A stretch of 64,000 nucleotides of DNA from positions 190,731-254,730 of the forward strand of contig NW_002476554.1 in NCBI RefSeq assembly GCF_000189635.1. Direction: 5' to 3'. Source of the DNA: Tetrahymena thermophila SB210 (taxonomy: Eukaryota > Ciliophora > Oligohymenophorea > Hymenostomatida > Tetrahymenidae). This document shows positions 51,148 to 64,000 of the stretch, piece by piece. The notes below the pieces were generated by a model. That model had not been told where the DNA came from, ran no database searches, and was given only the letters and a program-made list of their open reading frames with translations. The position numbers and the translations under genes are program-made. Each line of letters starts with the position of its first letter. Position 1 is the stretch's first letter.

Positions 51148-51802
51148 AATAAACTTTCTAATCCTTATAATCTAAAAAATTAACTAATTCAAAAAAGTTG
51201 TTTAAATTACATTAATATAATTAATATTGTTAGTAAATTTCTTCTTTTTTTTATAAAAAATAATTCATATTTATTGTTGATTTACTTTATGATAGAAAAT
51301 CTAATCCATTTTTCTATTTAAATTTAAAATCAATTGGAAATTTTCTTTCATAATATAATAAAGTGAAAACAAAATTATACTTTATAAACCAATTCTTAAT
51401 ATTCTTTTATCTTATTTTTCTGTTTTTATTTTTAAAAAAATTATGTTAAAATTAACAGTATTTTGAGATAAAATATGAATGAATGATTTTATTAGCTTTT
51501 TTTTTCATTTATCTTTTTACTAAATACTATTTAATTGATTTTTTAATAATCTGGCATTTGCTAAACATATTTAAATAAATTATATCTCCAATATTCCCTT
51601 TCAAGATTACAGTTTAAAGTAAAATTTTTTGCTTAATATCATTTAAACTACTATAATTCCTATCATCCACTTATTTTTTTATGTAAAAGTTAAATAGCCA
51701 TAATTTTTTTTAAAAATGGAGGATAAATTTGGGGAAAACAAAATCTAGGAAAGTAGAAAAACTGTTTACAGTATCATAAAAATGTAAACTTAGATTTTTG
51801 AT
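51148..51802. other. intergenic, AT-rich
   Basis: Spacer between array genes E and F. No gene seen. Confidence 0.65.
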
Positions 51803-52978
51803 TCACAATAGTAAGAAAATAAACTTTATAAATATAAATATAATCAATATTTGAGAATTAGTTGTTGTATTGCAAGAACTTCCATTTTAAGATGCAAAAG
51901 GAGTAGCCTAATTGCATGTAGCACAGTCAGAATCAACCCATCCAGATTATTAATCACAATTTACAGCAACGCATACTCCTTAAGAATTAGCATATTAATT
52001 AGCTCCTTGACCAGTTCCGTTACAAAGAGCACATTAAGAATTATTCATACCAGTCGTTGCATTGCAATCAACACATTAATATCCATCTTTACTTGCTTTA
52101 TAACCAGCAGCATAGCATTAAACGCAATCATTATCTGTCCATACTTAATTAGCTTTTGTTGAATCTCTACCAACGCATTTAATGCTAGAATTAACGCATC
52201 CTGTTTAATATATATTTGAATATGGTGCTGATGGAGAACATAGTTAACAGTTGCTATCATTCCATCCATTAACTGAACTGCATGAAATCGTAGAAGCAAC
52301 ACAGCTGTTCTTATCTGTAGCTGCATATGGCTTAGAAGGATTACAAAGATTACAGTTATAATCAGTCCAGTTTGAGGCCGAGCTACATGTTTAAGTTGAT
52401 GCTACGCAATTAGTCTTTAATTGATTACTATATGGAGAAGAAGGACTACATTTTGCACAATCGGCATCGCTCCAGCCTGAAGAAGAGCTACAAGATATAC
52501 TTGAATCAACACAACTAAAACCACTAAGTGAAGCAAAAGGTTTTTAAGGATTGCATAAAATACAATTAGAATCAGTCCATCCAGAAGTAGAACTACAAGA
52601 AGCTGTAGAATTTATGCATTTAGTTTAATCACTACTTGCATATGGCGTTTAACTATTGCATAAACTGCATATATTATCTGTTAAATTTGAATTAGAGCTA
52701 CAAGATTATTATATTTGAATACATTAAGTTCCATTCTGATTAGCATAATGCGCATTTGAAGAGCAAGAACCACAAAATTAATCACTTAAATTCTATTTTG
52801 GAAAGCTTCCTGAAGAGCAATCAACGATTTAACATTAACCACTACCTCCACTTTGCCATAAAAATCCCGTAAAGGAATCGCAACTATTGCAATCTTATGT
52901 CGGACAATTAACTAAAGCTCCAAGCTATGCAGCAGATAAGAGTATAAAAGCTGAAAATATTATAACCTAATAAATCAT
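51803..52978 (-). CDS. Cys-rich GPI-type surface antigen-like protein (F)
   Basis: Single exon, 391 residues. Signal peptide (YQVIIFSAFILLSAAQ). The N-terminal module has VNCPTQDCNSC and ends NLSDQFCGSC. About five to six 35-residue units with (G/N)W(T/S/N)D precede the shared C-terminal module: VGRDSTKANQVWTDNDCVQC, GYKASKDGYQC, GMNNSQCALCNGT, NQYANSQGVCV and GWVDSDCATCN. The hydrophobic end (ILIIFIFIKFIFLL) fits a GPI signal. It is a paralogue of E, G, H and I. Confidence 0.87.
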
Positions 52979-53933
52979 AACTATTTTGAAAAAAAACTTA
53001 AATATTAGATAATTATTATTAATTAAATTACTTATCAATAATTTTTTTTAATTTCAAGTGTGGAAAATTTTTCTACACAAATTTACTTTTTTAGAGAGAT
53101 TTGTTTAAAATGAGCTTTAATTCACGCTATTTATTTATTGATTTTCTTTTAATTGGAAAATTTAAATTAATTACTAACAGAATCAATATATAATTGATCC
53201 AAAATTGCTTCATTTAAAATTAGAAATGGCCTCTATTTGAAGTATTCCTCAATTTAATTACTTTAATTATTTTTCAGCTTCTTTGCAAATATTTTTATTT
53301 TAATCTATCAATTTAATAGAAAAATCATTTTTATAAGCTTCTAAATTTCTGCTATAACTTTTTAAAATTGATTAAATATTTTTAGGAATAGATTAGAGAT
53401 AAAAGAAATAAATATTATTGATAGTGAGGCATTTTTCATTTCTAAAATAAATTAATTTTAGTATAGACAATTAAATACTATTATATTATTTAAATTATTT
53501 CACATTTACCTTAAATCCATTAATATTTAGATACTTAGAAAATGTAAATTATATAATTTTAAAATTTATTTTATTTGTAATATATTTTTAAAATTTAAAT
53601 GATTTTTTAAAATATCCCTATTAAAGAAATAAGGTATCAAAACCTCTCCATATTTAATAGATTCAGAAACATTTTTTAACTCATGAAAAAATCTTAATGT
53701 AGTAAAAATAATTAATTTTAATATTATCTATTAAATGTATCAAACTCAATTAAGCTTTAATTATTAAATTTAGTTTAAATAAATTGAATATTATTCATTT
53801 TTATTGAATATAATTTTTTATAGATATTTTGAGTTTTTTGTGATTTTTTTAATTTTTATATACAAAATAAACATAAATCAGTGATAATAAAATTTTTTAG
53901 ATAAAAAAGAAATATATTTCAATGTTTTTAAAA
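52979..53933. other. intergenic, AT-rich
   Basis: Nearly 1 kb without coding signal or clear repeat. Confidence 0.65.
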
Positions 53934-55976
53934 TCAAATTAGTAAGTAATATAAGAATATTAATGAGAAAGTAAGTATTTTTGAATTAGTTGTTGCATAA
54001 CATGAACTACCATCATTCGAGGCATATGGAGTAGCTGAGTTACAAGTAGAACAATCTTAATCAACCCATCCACTTTTTTAAGTACAATCTACAGAAACAC
54101 AGGCGCCTTAAGCATTTGCATATTAATTATCCCCATCATCTGTTCCGTAACAAAGTCCACAAGCAGCATTAGTCATACCTGAAGTGGCACTACAATTAAC
54201 GCAAGAAGAACCATCAGACTAAGCCCTATAGCCAGTTTAGTAACAGGCAGCGCAATCACTATCTGTCCATACTTAGGCAGCTTGGTTAGGATCCCTGCCT
54301 ATACATTAAATTGAAGGATCTACACAACCTGTTTATTTTGAATTTGCATATGGAGTAGACGGGCTGCATAAAGCACAGTCTTTATCAGTCCAATTAGATT
54401 TTGCATTACAAGATTAGCTTGAATCAACGCAAGCAGTACCATCAGTAGTTTCAAAAGGCTAAGAAGGAGTACATAATTTACAATTTGCATCAGTCCATCC
54501 AGAGATAGAATTACATGATTAAGAAGCTGCTACACAACTATTTGCATCTCCAGAAGCATAAGGTTTATTAGGGGTGCATAATATACAATCAGCATCACTC
54601 CAGTTAGACGTTGAGCTACATGATTAGGAAGATGCAACACAACTACTTCCATTTGCAGTTGCATAAGGTTAAGAGGGATAACATAAATCACAGTTTTAAT
54701 CTGTCCAGCCAGAATTAGAATTACAAGAAATAGTAGAATTTACACAATTTGTTTTATCAGCAGTAGCATATGGAGTAGATGGGTTGCATAAACTGCAATT
54801 TTTGTCGTCCCATCCAGATCCAGAGGTGCATGAAATAGTAGAAGGTACACATTTTGTTCCGTCGATATTTGAAAAAGGGCTAGAAGGGGAGCATAACAAA
54901 CAATCTTAGTCACTCCAACCTGAGTTAGAACTACAAGATTATGAGGAGGAAACACATTTACTTCCTCCAATAGCTGCAAAAGATGAAGAAGGGTTACACA
55001 AAGCGCAATCATTATCAGTCCAGCCTGAATTAGAATTACAGCTTATCGAAGAAGCTACACAACTAGTACCATCTTTAGAAGCATATATTTTTTTTGTACC
55101 AGAATAGCATTTTCCACAAGCAGAATCAGTCCAACCAGAACTCGAACTGCAAGAGACACCTGATTAAACGCATGAACTACCATCTCCCGATGCAAAATAT
55201 GTAGATGAATAACATACTTAACAGTCACTATCGGTCCATCCTGATACCGAAATACAAGATTAAGATGAACTAACGCATTTAGTTTTTGCTGCATTTGCAA
55301 ATGTGCTTGGAGAACATAAATTACAATCAGAATCGGTCCATCCTGAAACTGAATTACAAGGTTAACTGGAGCTTACACATTTTGTTAAATCAGAAGAAGC
55401 ATAAGAGCTACTTGTTTTATTGCATATTTAACAATCGCTATCTTTCAATCCAGAATTTGAAAAACAAGATTAAGAGGAGTTCACACATTTTGTTTAATCA
55501 TAAGAGGCATATATTTTTCCTACGCCTCCATAACAAAGATTACAAATTTGATCAGTCATATTACTTGATGAGGTACAAGATTAACTAATAGCCACACATT
55601 TTGTTCCTTAAAAATTAGCATAATATGTAGAAGAACATAATTGGCACTACGCATCAGTCCAAGTTCCTGAGAAATTAGAACATGAAGAAGGAGTATTAAT
55701 ACATAAACTACCAGCTAAATTTGCATAACTTCCATTAGTGAGAGCAGCACAGCTTGTGCAAAATAAATCTGATAAACCAGTTGTAGGAATATTTCCTGCA
55801 GCACAATCTGATATTCTGCATAATCCACTAGAAGGAGACCATTAAAATGGTGCTGATACTGCAGAGCAGCTAGAACATGTAGCGTCATTATTACAATTTA
55901 CATTAGCGCCAGGAGTAATAGCTGAATAAACTTAAATTAATTTGAAAATAAATAAGACTATTATACTTTTAATCAT
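53934..55976 (-). CDS. Cys-rich GPI-type surface antigen-like protein (G), largest
   Basis: Single exon, 680 residues, the largest in the array. Signal peptide (KSIIVLFIFKLIQVYS), N-terminal module with ATCSSC and GLSDLFCTSC, then about thirteen to fourteen 35-residue units (SGWTDSDC, C-x2-C-x13-C-x6-C-x10). The shared C-terminal module follows: IGRDPNQAAQVWTDSDCAAC, SGMTNAACGLC, NQYANAQGACVS. It ends in a hydrophobic tail (ILTFSLIFLYYLLI). Expansion by repeat-unit gain is evident from its length compared with E and F. The repeated Cys spacing suggests stacked disulfide-bonded small domains on the cell surface. Confidence 0.88.
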
Positions 55977-58291
55977 CTATAAAAATTTTATCAAGTTTTT
56001 TTTTTTTTTTGAGTTTTAACAAATTTTTTGAATATTAATTAATTATAAACTTCTCAATAATCAATATTTGATTTACATTAAAAGTAAAAGTAAATTCAAA
56101 AGAATAATTTCAAGTCAAAAATACACAGATTCACTAACATTTAGAAAAGATACTTGTATTTTATACTGGCTACTTTTTTAAGGAATAAAATATGTTTAGT
56201 GGGCTCTAATTCTTATTTTGAATAAAGTAGTCTCATATTTTTGTAGAAGTTCAATTTTTCTATGGCAAATACATTAGAATTAAATTTATGGCGTATCTTT
56301 AGTATTATTTGAATTGGATATTATCTTTTCTTTAATTACCTGAACTTTAGTAATAATAATCAAAATTAATTAAATCTGCCACAAATTTTGACTAAATTAA
56401 TTAAATTAATAAATTTCTTTTGGCAATAATGGATAGTATATAAATTCGACTTACTAATTAAATTTAACTAAGTCTAATTATTTAAAATTAAGATATTATC
56501 AAAGCTCTTTTAAATTAGATTTCAAAAGAATTCTCCAGTTTTTTAAAGAGTTTTAAATACCTCAAAATTAATAAATTAATTAGTAAATAACCATTTACTT
56601 AACTTAAGAGAATAAAAAAAACTTTATGACCAGAAACAGCATGAAATTAAAAATTGTTTATATTTTAATTATATAATTATCACTTTAAAAACTTGATAAC
56701 ATAAATTAAAAGAACTTAATTCAACCGTTTAAGATCGAGCTGTTTAATATTAAGTTTTCTTAAAAAAAGAATATGATTGTTTTATTAAATAAAAATAAGT
56801 TACTTTGTATTTTATTCCATTAACTGGTTAAAAATAATCTAATATGCCTGAATTTAATTAAGTTTTGATTCATACTGCTCAAATAGAAAAAAAAACAAAA
56901 TATTCAGTAGCTAACAAGTTTACATTCAAGAGTAGTAAAATGCTCAAAAAACATAAAGTTAACTGATTAATTTAAATAGGGTTCTATTAATTTAGCAATA
57001 ATATATAAATATTAAATATAGTAAATGAACCAAAATAATAAAATTACTTTTAAAAATAATATCTAGATTGTATTAATAAGAAAATATTAAATTAGTTTAT
57101 TGTTAAAGAATTATTTTCTTCTTTTTAAGTTTAGATAAAATTATAAAAATTACTAAATAAAAAAACATAAATTTGAATAAATTTACTTCAAATTAATGAA
57201 AATCTTAAAATAGAATTTTTTCAATCTTTATTTGATTAAGGTTTAAAAATTACTTATTATAAGCTGATATTTATTATAAAAAAATAAATAATTTATAAAC
57301 AGAATAAATTTAATAGTGTTTCATTCCATAAGTTACTTTTAAGATTTAAAAATTCTCTACAATTAATAATAAAAATGAATTTTTATTCAAATTATTAATT
57401 GAAAATAATCATGAGAAGTATTTAAAAATCAATTCAAAAAAGCCAAGGAAGAAATTAAGAAAATAAAAGAAATAATAGAATTGAATTCTTTAAATTTTAT
57501 TTATTTACTTTTTGTTCACCAGAAAGCGCTCTAATTCGTCAAAAAATATTATTCAAAAACTTAAGGTATTAAATAATTTTTAGTGATTAAAATTAATTAT
57601 TTGCAGATTTTTTAGTTTGAGAAGATTACATTATTTAATCTTATGCTTTATACTAAGTTCTTTTGATTGCAAAAATAAATAATAAGAAATAAGGAAATGA
57701 ATACTTTTTTTATTATCTTTTCTTTCAAATAATGAAATTATAAATCAAAGAATCTTTTAAATTAGTATCATAACTTTATCAAAATTATGTTTTCTAATGT
57801 AAGTAGCTTATTGGCTGGAAAAGAATACACAAATTATAACAACTATTAAGAGGTTGAAATAAAAATAAGTCAGTCTCTAAAAAGTATTACTAGTTTATTT
57901 TCTAACTATTAAGTGTCATATAAGAATAATCAAATTGAGGGACTTTATTTGAATTATTTTAGATCAAAATATTTAATATATTTAGGAATTATGGTGTAGG
58001 ATGTTGATTTATTTTTTTAAAAATAATATTTATTTATGTATTGTGTTTTAAGATTTTTTAGTATCTTTCTGATCTTCCCATAAGAAATTTTTATTGCGTT
58101 GAATTATTTTGATTAATATTTTTATGGAAATTTATTCAAAATATGAATAAACAAAATATATATTCATACATTTCTAATAGAGTTTCAATAAGAAATTAAT
58201 ATGAAATAAGTAGAAATATTAAAGATTTTATATAAAACAATAATGATTACTTATAAATTTATTTGATTAAGATATTTATTTATTTTATTTT
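55977..58291. other. intergenic, AT-rich
   Basis: 2.3 kb, the longest spacer among genes E-I. I see no exon, RNA gene or array-gene remnant in it. Confidence 0.55.
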
Positions 58292-60016
58292 TCAGAGTAA
58301 TAATTAAAGGATATATAAATAAGATGCTATAAGAATAAATTAATGAGTAGTAGATAAACATGCAGTTCCATCACTTGAAGCGCTTGGGGTTTAAGGATTG
58401 CAAAGCTAACAATCAGCATCTACCCATCCACTTGTTTATGAACAGTCAACTGAAACACAAGCACCTAAAGAATTGGCATATTAGTTATCTCCATCATCTG
58501 TTCCGTTACAAAGAGCGCATGAAGAATTGGTCATTCCTGAAGTCGCTAGGCAATTAACGCAAGAAGATCCATCTGTTTAGGATCTGTAACCATTTTAATA
58601 GCATGCTGAACAATCACTGTCAGTCCAGAGTTAAGATGCTTGTGTGGGGTCTCTTCCAACACATTAAACAGAGGGATCTGCGCATCCAGTTTTTTTTGAA
58701 TTAGCAAAAGGGGTAGAAGGAGTACAAAGAGCGCAGTCATTATCAGTCCAATTAGATTTAGAACTACAAGATTAAGTAGATGAAACGCAGCTAGTTCCAT
58801 CAACAGTAGCATACATTTTTGTAGGAGTACATAAGAAACAATTTTAATCAGTCCAACCAGAAGTAGAATTACAAGATTAAGTAGAAGCAACACAGCTGTT
58901 TGAGTCTCCTGATGCATAAGGTTTTGAAGGAGTACATAGTATACAATCATTATCAGACCAATTGGTTGTAGAGCTACATGATTATGAAGAAGCTACACAG
59001 CTTTTTCCATCAGCTGAAGCAAAGGGTTTTGAAGGCGAACATAAATTACAGTTATTATCTATCCACCCAGAGGAAGAATTACAAGTTTAAGTTGAATTGA
59101 CACAAGTAGTTTTATCTGAGCTCGCATATGGTGATTGGGGAGAACATAACTTACAATCTGCATCTTGCCAATTTGTAGATTAGGAGCATGATTATGAGGA
59201 GGCTACGCATTATAAACCATCTAACCTTGCATATGGTGATTTGGGAGTACATAAAATGCAATCAGAATCAGTCCAATTAGAGGTAGAACTGCAAGATTAT
59301 GAAGAATTAACACAACTCATACCATCTTTAGCAGCAAATGGTGCAGTAGGACTACAAAGGATACAATCGCTATCTTTCCATCCAGATGAAGAGGAGCAAG
59401 ATTAGCTTGATGCTACACAAATAGACTTATCAGCAGAAGCATATGGTTTTTAAGGATTACAAATTAGGCAATCAGAGTCCTTCCACTATGAAGTAGAGCT
59501 GCAGCTTTAAGAAGGGTTGACACATTTAGATCCATCAGAAGAAGCAAATATATTTTAATTTATACCCTGATTGCACGGACCACATATACTATCTGTTAAA
59601 CCTGTAGCAGTAGAACAGCTTGCAGTTGAGTTACAGCATGCAGTTTTATTTGAATTTGCAAAAGGAGTTTTTGAATTACATAAACTGCAATCAGAGTCAA
59701 TAACATTTTAAACAGCTGAGCAGGATTGAGAAGTGGATACACAAGCAGTACCTGAGGAATTTGCGTAAACTTGTCCAGGTTAAGGAGGACAGCTACTACA
59801 TATGTAATCATTTAATCCTGAAGAAGGTAAAGCAACTGTGCAATCTGCTATTGCACATGCATTTGCTCCTACGCCATTTATCCAACTTACACCAGCTCCA
59901 CAACCAGTTGTTGAACATTAATTCTAACTTTTGCATTATACATCATTTCCTTGACCAGCAGAAACAAACTAAAGCATACATATTTATGCAATAAATATGC
60001 TTTAAACTAATTTCAT
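58292..60016 (-). CDS. Cys-rich GPI-type surface antigen-like protein (H)
   Basis: Single exon, 574 residues. Signal peptide (IFIAQICMLQFVSA), N-terminal module (VQCKSQNQCSTTGC, ending LNDYICSSCPP), about eleven 35-residue WTD-type units, then the shared C-terminal module: VGRDPTQASQLWTDSDCSAC, SGMTNSSCALCNGTDDGD, GWVDADCQLC. It ends in a hydrophobic tail (FILIASYLYILQLLL). One unit has a Cys doublet (ACCNSTASC, near 59,631-59,650) where other units have CV. It is most like gene I in module order and wording. Confidence 0.88.
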
Positions 60017-61282
60017 TACTTAATAATATTGATTCATATATGCAAACTAATTGTTTTTAATTTTAATTAATTACAATTTTTTTCATGTGAAGAATTTGAT
60101 TTCAAGATTATTTTCATTTAATTAAATTTCCATTCTTGCTATTATTTACCAGAAAAAAACATAGATAGATAGAAGCTATTCACAAAAAACTGGGTTATAT
60201 TTAGAAGCAAAACCAGTATTTATAGCTTTAAAATTTAGTTAATATTATTTTTGTATTTGTGTAAAACTTATGTTTGTTGGAAAAAAAAAACAAACACAAA
60301 AGTTCTTCTCAAAATTTCAAATTAACCCTGAAAATAGTTTAAAAAAATACGAATTTTTGTAATAATGTTGCTAAAGTTAGCCTTTATTAACAAACAATTT
60401 TATCAAAATATTTAATAAATATGATTAAAAAAAGAATATCTATATTTTTCTGAAAATCATAATTTAGGCTAATTCCTTAAATTTCAATTATAAAAGGAAA
60501 TAATTTATTTACTAAAGACATTAATTTGAACAAAAATATTGTTTACCCTTTTAGCAATTTTAGTAAAGCTTAACAAAAAAAATGTGAATTTAATTTACAG
60601 TCTTAAAAATTTTGATTTAAGTAAAATTTACCTCAATCATAAAAAATGATCTTTTAAAAATTCATTTTGAGCCTCTTTTATTAAAAAAACAAAGAATTTA
60701 GAAAAAAAAGAAAAAGTTAACAAAATATATGATGTCAAAAAAAAAAGATTGTTTACTTTGTAACAAAAGGAATTTAGTAAATAAATCAAGTCAAGTTGAA
60801 ATAGAAAACCATAGTAAAATAACTTAATTTAATTTACAGAGAGAGACAAATAGATATTTCAATATATTTAATTGATATTAATTTTATTGAAGTATAGATT
60901 CTATTTTGACATATTTTTTTAGTAAATATTAATTAATAAAATTCATTTTTCACTGCAATTTAAATTTAACTTTCTAATATTTACACTATTAATAACGTTA
61001 ACTTAAATTAATATTTGAATATCAAAAGTAAACTCCTTAGCCTTTAATGCTTTCTCAAATTTATTTAAGATTAAATGAATACATCTAAATTTACAAATTT
61101 TAAATATTTAAGAGTTAGAGACCTCTACATTTATTGAAAATTAAATATAATTTTATACTAATTTATTTTGTTAGTTAGTTAGTTAAAAAAGAATATAAAT
61201 TATTCTAAATAATTTTAAATTCATTTGAAATATTTTATTTTAATATATTTATTTAATGGTGAAAAAGAATATTTTTGAACAG
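60017..61282. other. intergenic, AT-rich
   Basis: 1.27 kb between H and I. No gene seen. Confidence 0.6.
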
Positions 61283-63022
61283 TCATATCAGAATAAGTAA
61301 AAAAGCTATTAAAGAAGTAGCTAAGAGAGCTTTATAAGTAGTATTTAAGCAAGTTGTTCCATCACTGGAGGCGTTAGGTGTTTTTGGATTGCAAACAGCG
61401 CAATCTGAATCTACCCATCCACTTGTTTATTAGCAATTAACAGAAACACATTAACCCTAGGAATTAGCAAACTAGTTATCACCATCATCTGTTCCATTAC
61501 AAAGAGCGCAATCAGAATTACTCATTCCTGATTTAGCTAGACAATTTACACAATTAGAGCCATCGGGGAGAGATCTATAGCCTACTTGATAGCATGCTTA
61601 GCAGTCAGAGTCAGTCCATACTTGAGATGCTTATGTGGGATCTCTTACAATACATGAAATAGAAGGATCTGCACACCCATTTTTCATAGAGTTTGCATAT
61701 GGAGTGGATGGATTACATAATCCACAATTTTAGTCAGTCCAGTTTGAATTAGATTGACAAGATTAAGTAGACGCTACACATGTAGTTCCATCTGAAGAAG
61801 CAAATTATGTACTTGGACTACATAATTTACAATCAGAATCTTTCCAACCTGAGACAGAGGTGCAACTCTGACTAGAGTTAACACAGCTATTATAGTCTAG
61901 AGATGCAAAAGGGGATTTTGGATTACATAAAGAGCAATCAGTGTCAGACCAATTAGAAGTAGAATTACATGGTTAGCTAGATGCTACACAACTTTATTTA
62001 TCAGCTGCTGCATAAGGGGTATTTGTTGAGCATAAAACACAGTTTTAATTAGTCCAATTTGAAGCTGAAGAGCAGCTTTAAGAAGTATTAACGCATTTTG
62101 TTTTATCACTACTTGCAAATGTTTGTGAATTATTACATAATTAACAATCAGTATCATTCCAATTAGAACCTGCATTGCATGTTTACGAAGAATTAACACA
62201 TTATGTAGCTTAAGTATTTGCAAATTTTAAATTGGTAAAACATAGTTAACAATCAGTATCTTGCCATCCATTATTAGATGAACATGATTATGAAGAAGCA
62301 ACACATTTAGATTTATCGTTTGATGCAAAGGTATTTGGCTAGCATTATGAGCAATCAGGATCTGTCCAATTTGATTTGGATTGGCAAGATTAAGATGAAG
62401 CACAACAATTTGAAAAATCAGAAGTAGCAAATTATTTTTAGGGATTGCATAATTTGCAATCATCATCTGACCAATTTTAAGATTAAGATCTGTTTTAACA
62501 AGAAAATTAAGATCCAACACAAGCAGTTCCTTAACTATTTGCGAAAGTATTTGGAAAACATAAACTACAATTTGAATCTGTCCAACCGCTTTATGAGTTG
62601 CACGGTTAACCAGAATTAACACATTAAGTACCTTTTGAATTTGCATATTAATATGTTGAACTACATTTTCCACAATCAGAATCAGTCCAATTTTATCCAT
62701 TTCCATTTGTTGCATTTATACATGATTATGATGAGCTTACACATTATGTACCATCAAGAGAGGCAAAATTAGCTCCAGTAGATGGAGGGCAACTAGCACA
62801 AAGATTATCAGTAAGACCTTCTGGGCTAGAAGGAATTTTTGTGCAATCTGCAACTGCGCATGTATTTGAACTTTGATTATATTGCCAAGTTACATTAGAG
62901 CAATTTGTACATGAAGTACATTAAGAACAACTTGAATTTGAAACACACACTGTTATTCCAGTGCCTTAAGAGAATATTTAATAAATAAAGCTAAGAGATA
63001 ATATTAATAATTTGAAATTCAT
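61283..63022 (-). CDS. Cys-rich GPI-type surface antigen-like protein (I)
   Basis: Single exon, 579 residues. Signal peptide (FKLLILSLSFIYQIFS), N-terminal module (VCVSNSSCSQCTSCTNC, ending GLTDNLCASCPP), about eleven to twelve 35-residue units, then the shared C-terminal module: IVRDPTQASQVWTDSDC, GYRSLPDGSNC, SGMSNSDCALCNGTDDGD, GWVDSDCAVC. It ends in a hydrophobic tail (ALLATSLIAFLLILI). One unit carries a Cys doublet (FSNCCASSQSC, near 62,396-62,415). Its start is well placed: ATG followed directly by a typical signal peptide. Confidence 0.88.
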
Positions 63023-64000
63023 TTGATATTTATTTTTTTGATATTTATAATAAATAGAACAATTTTTGAAATTATTAAATTATATTTTTTTGTACTGCCT
63101 ACGATCAATTTAATCTTAGAAAAAAATCCGAAAAAACAAGCCTAAATATTTACAAAATGATAAATAAGAAATTAATAAATAAATTCTTTAATAAAATTGA
63201 GGTGAATTTAATTATAATTTCTGGTTAGAACAAACTCTTTCTTCTAAATCTTAAAAGACACAAAATCTAGCTAGAAATATTTAAATAATAAAAATTTTAT
63301 CCATATCCATTTTTTATATATTAAGGGTAACTGTTAAGATTATATTCATGTTAAAATCTTAAAGTTTCATATAGAATTATGTCTTAAATTTATATAAATT
63401 AATAGTATTTTCATTTATCAATCGAATTCAAGTATCATCGCGCTTTGATGAAATAAATTTTTTTTTATTTCAATCATAAAAGTTAGAATAAATTTAATTT
63501 GATTTTTCATAACAAAAGTAAACTCAATAAAATATAGTTTTATGTAATGATGGATGAGAGCTTAAAAAGCTTTTTGTTCACAGGATTAATAATTAAAGCT
63601 GATGCTTGTTTTATATTTTTTATTATCCTAAATTACTTTTTAAATTATAAATTGATATTGAAGTAAATCTTTATCAAATTATTTCTTGAAATATCACTTT
63701 TAAAAGGTTTTCTCACTTTGAAAGAATGTATATAATATAGTCATTAAGCAATTTTTGGCAAACATTGTTTACTTTGTTTAAATGATTTACAATAAAAAGC
63801 TTCATTCAAATAAATATTATTGATTAAAAACTTGTTTAATATTTAGTCAAATTTTGGGGTTGCTATAAACTTTTTTCAAACCTGAATTACTCAAAATTAA
63901 TAAAATTGAAGTAAAAAAAAAAGTAATAACTTTTTCTGGGACCAAAAATTCATTTATTAACTAAAGAATTATAAATTTCCAATTTGAAGAGCTCCAAATG
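63023..64000. other. intergenic to the window edge, AT-rich
   Basis: Upstream of array gene I. No gene, RNA or telomere repeat to the end of the window. Confidence 0.6.

Noticed and set aside
61984-62715. Minus-strand, Leu/Ile-rich frames shifted against genes G, H and I
   Set aside because: Out-of-frame shadows of the Cys-rich reading; they lack Cys periodicity and lie wholly inside a longer intact frame.
35408-63022. Interpretation of the Cys repeats as furin-like or growth-factor-receptor domains
   Set aside because: The spacing C-x2-C-x13-C-x6-C with W-T-D and YA is that of ciliate surface antigens, and each protein has a signal peptide plus hydrophobic tail but no kinase or receptor part.

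Overview
The window is ciliate nuclear DNA, most likely Tetrahymena or a close relative. It is very AT-rich. Every recognisable gene uses TAA and TAG inside the reading frame (read as Gln) and ends on TGA. Introns are mostly short (about 45-70 bp, some longer), AT-rich and of GTAA...TAG type. All coding calls here use that code; with the standard code the same genes break into short meaningless pieces. Exon models were checked by hand for GT/AG borders and phase: wherever a full exon set is given, the lengths add up to a whole number of codons.

Left part, 0-35 kb, housekeeping and ciliary genes: a small acidic protein (114-590); a coiled-coil protein (1333-2449); on the minus strand a TAD3/ADAT3-type tRNA deaminase subunit (2520-4056), a 51-residue protein (4508-4663) and a Cys-cluster/AT-hook protein (5891-7495); a nine-exon coiled-coil protein (9250-12544); two tandem membrane RING-H2 paralogues (14073-16083, 18056-19417); an intronless 1266-residue RBR ubiquitin ligase (21197-24997); a tubulin-tyrosine-ligase-like enzyme with a long Q/N-rich tail (26054-30746); a fragment resembling an NC2-beta/Dr1 C-terminus (about 31126-31266); and a plant-type ATP phosphofructokinase with an N-terminal hydrophobic segment (31867-34766).

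Right part, 35-64 kb, surface-antigen array: eight genes, all on the minus strand, encode secreted Cys-rich repeat proteins with a signal peptide and a hydrophobic C-terminus, as expected for GPI-anchored immobilization-antigen-like proteins. Two (37724-39133 and 43162-44441) are duplicates built from 43-residue repeats; the second carries a 1-bp frameshift. The other six use 35-residue repeats and share a conserved C-terminal module. Between them lie three identical tRNA-Pro(AGG) genes, a segmental duplication with what looks like the scar of a lost tRNA copy, a triplicated ~426-bp noncoding repeat, and a plus-strand gene (46931-49492) with a degenerate kinase-like N-terminus and a Cys-rich C-terminus.

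The left genes have no obvious operon logic, as is normal for a ciliate. The right half looks like a locus that grows and changes by tandem duplication and is a plausible reservoir for variation of the surface coat. No telomere repeats, rRNA, CRISPR or transposase genes were seen.
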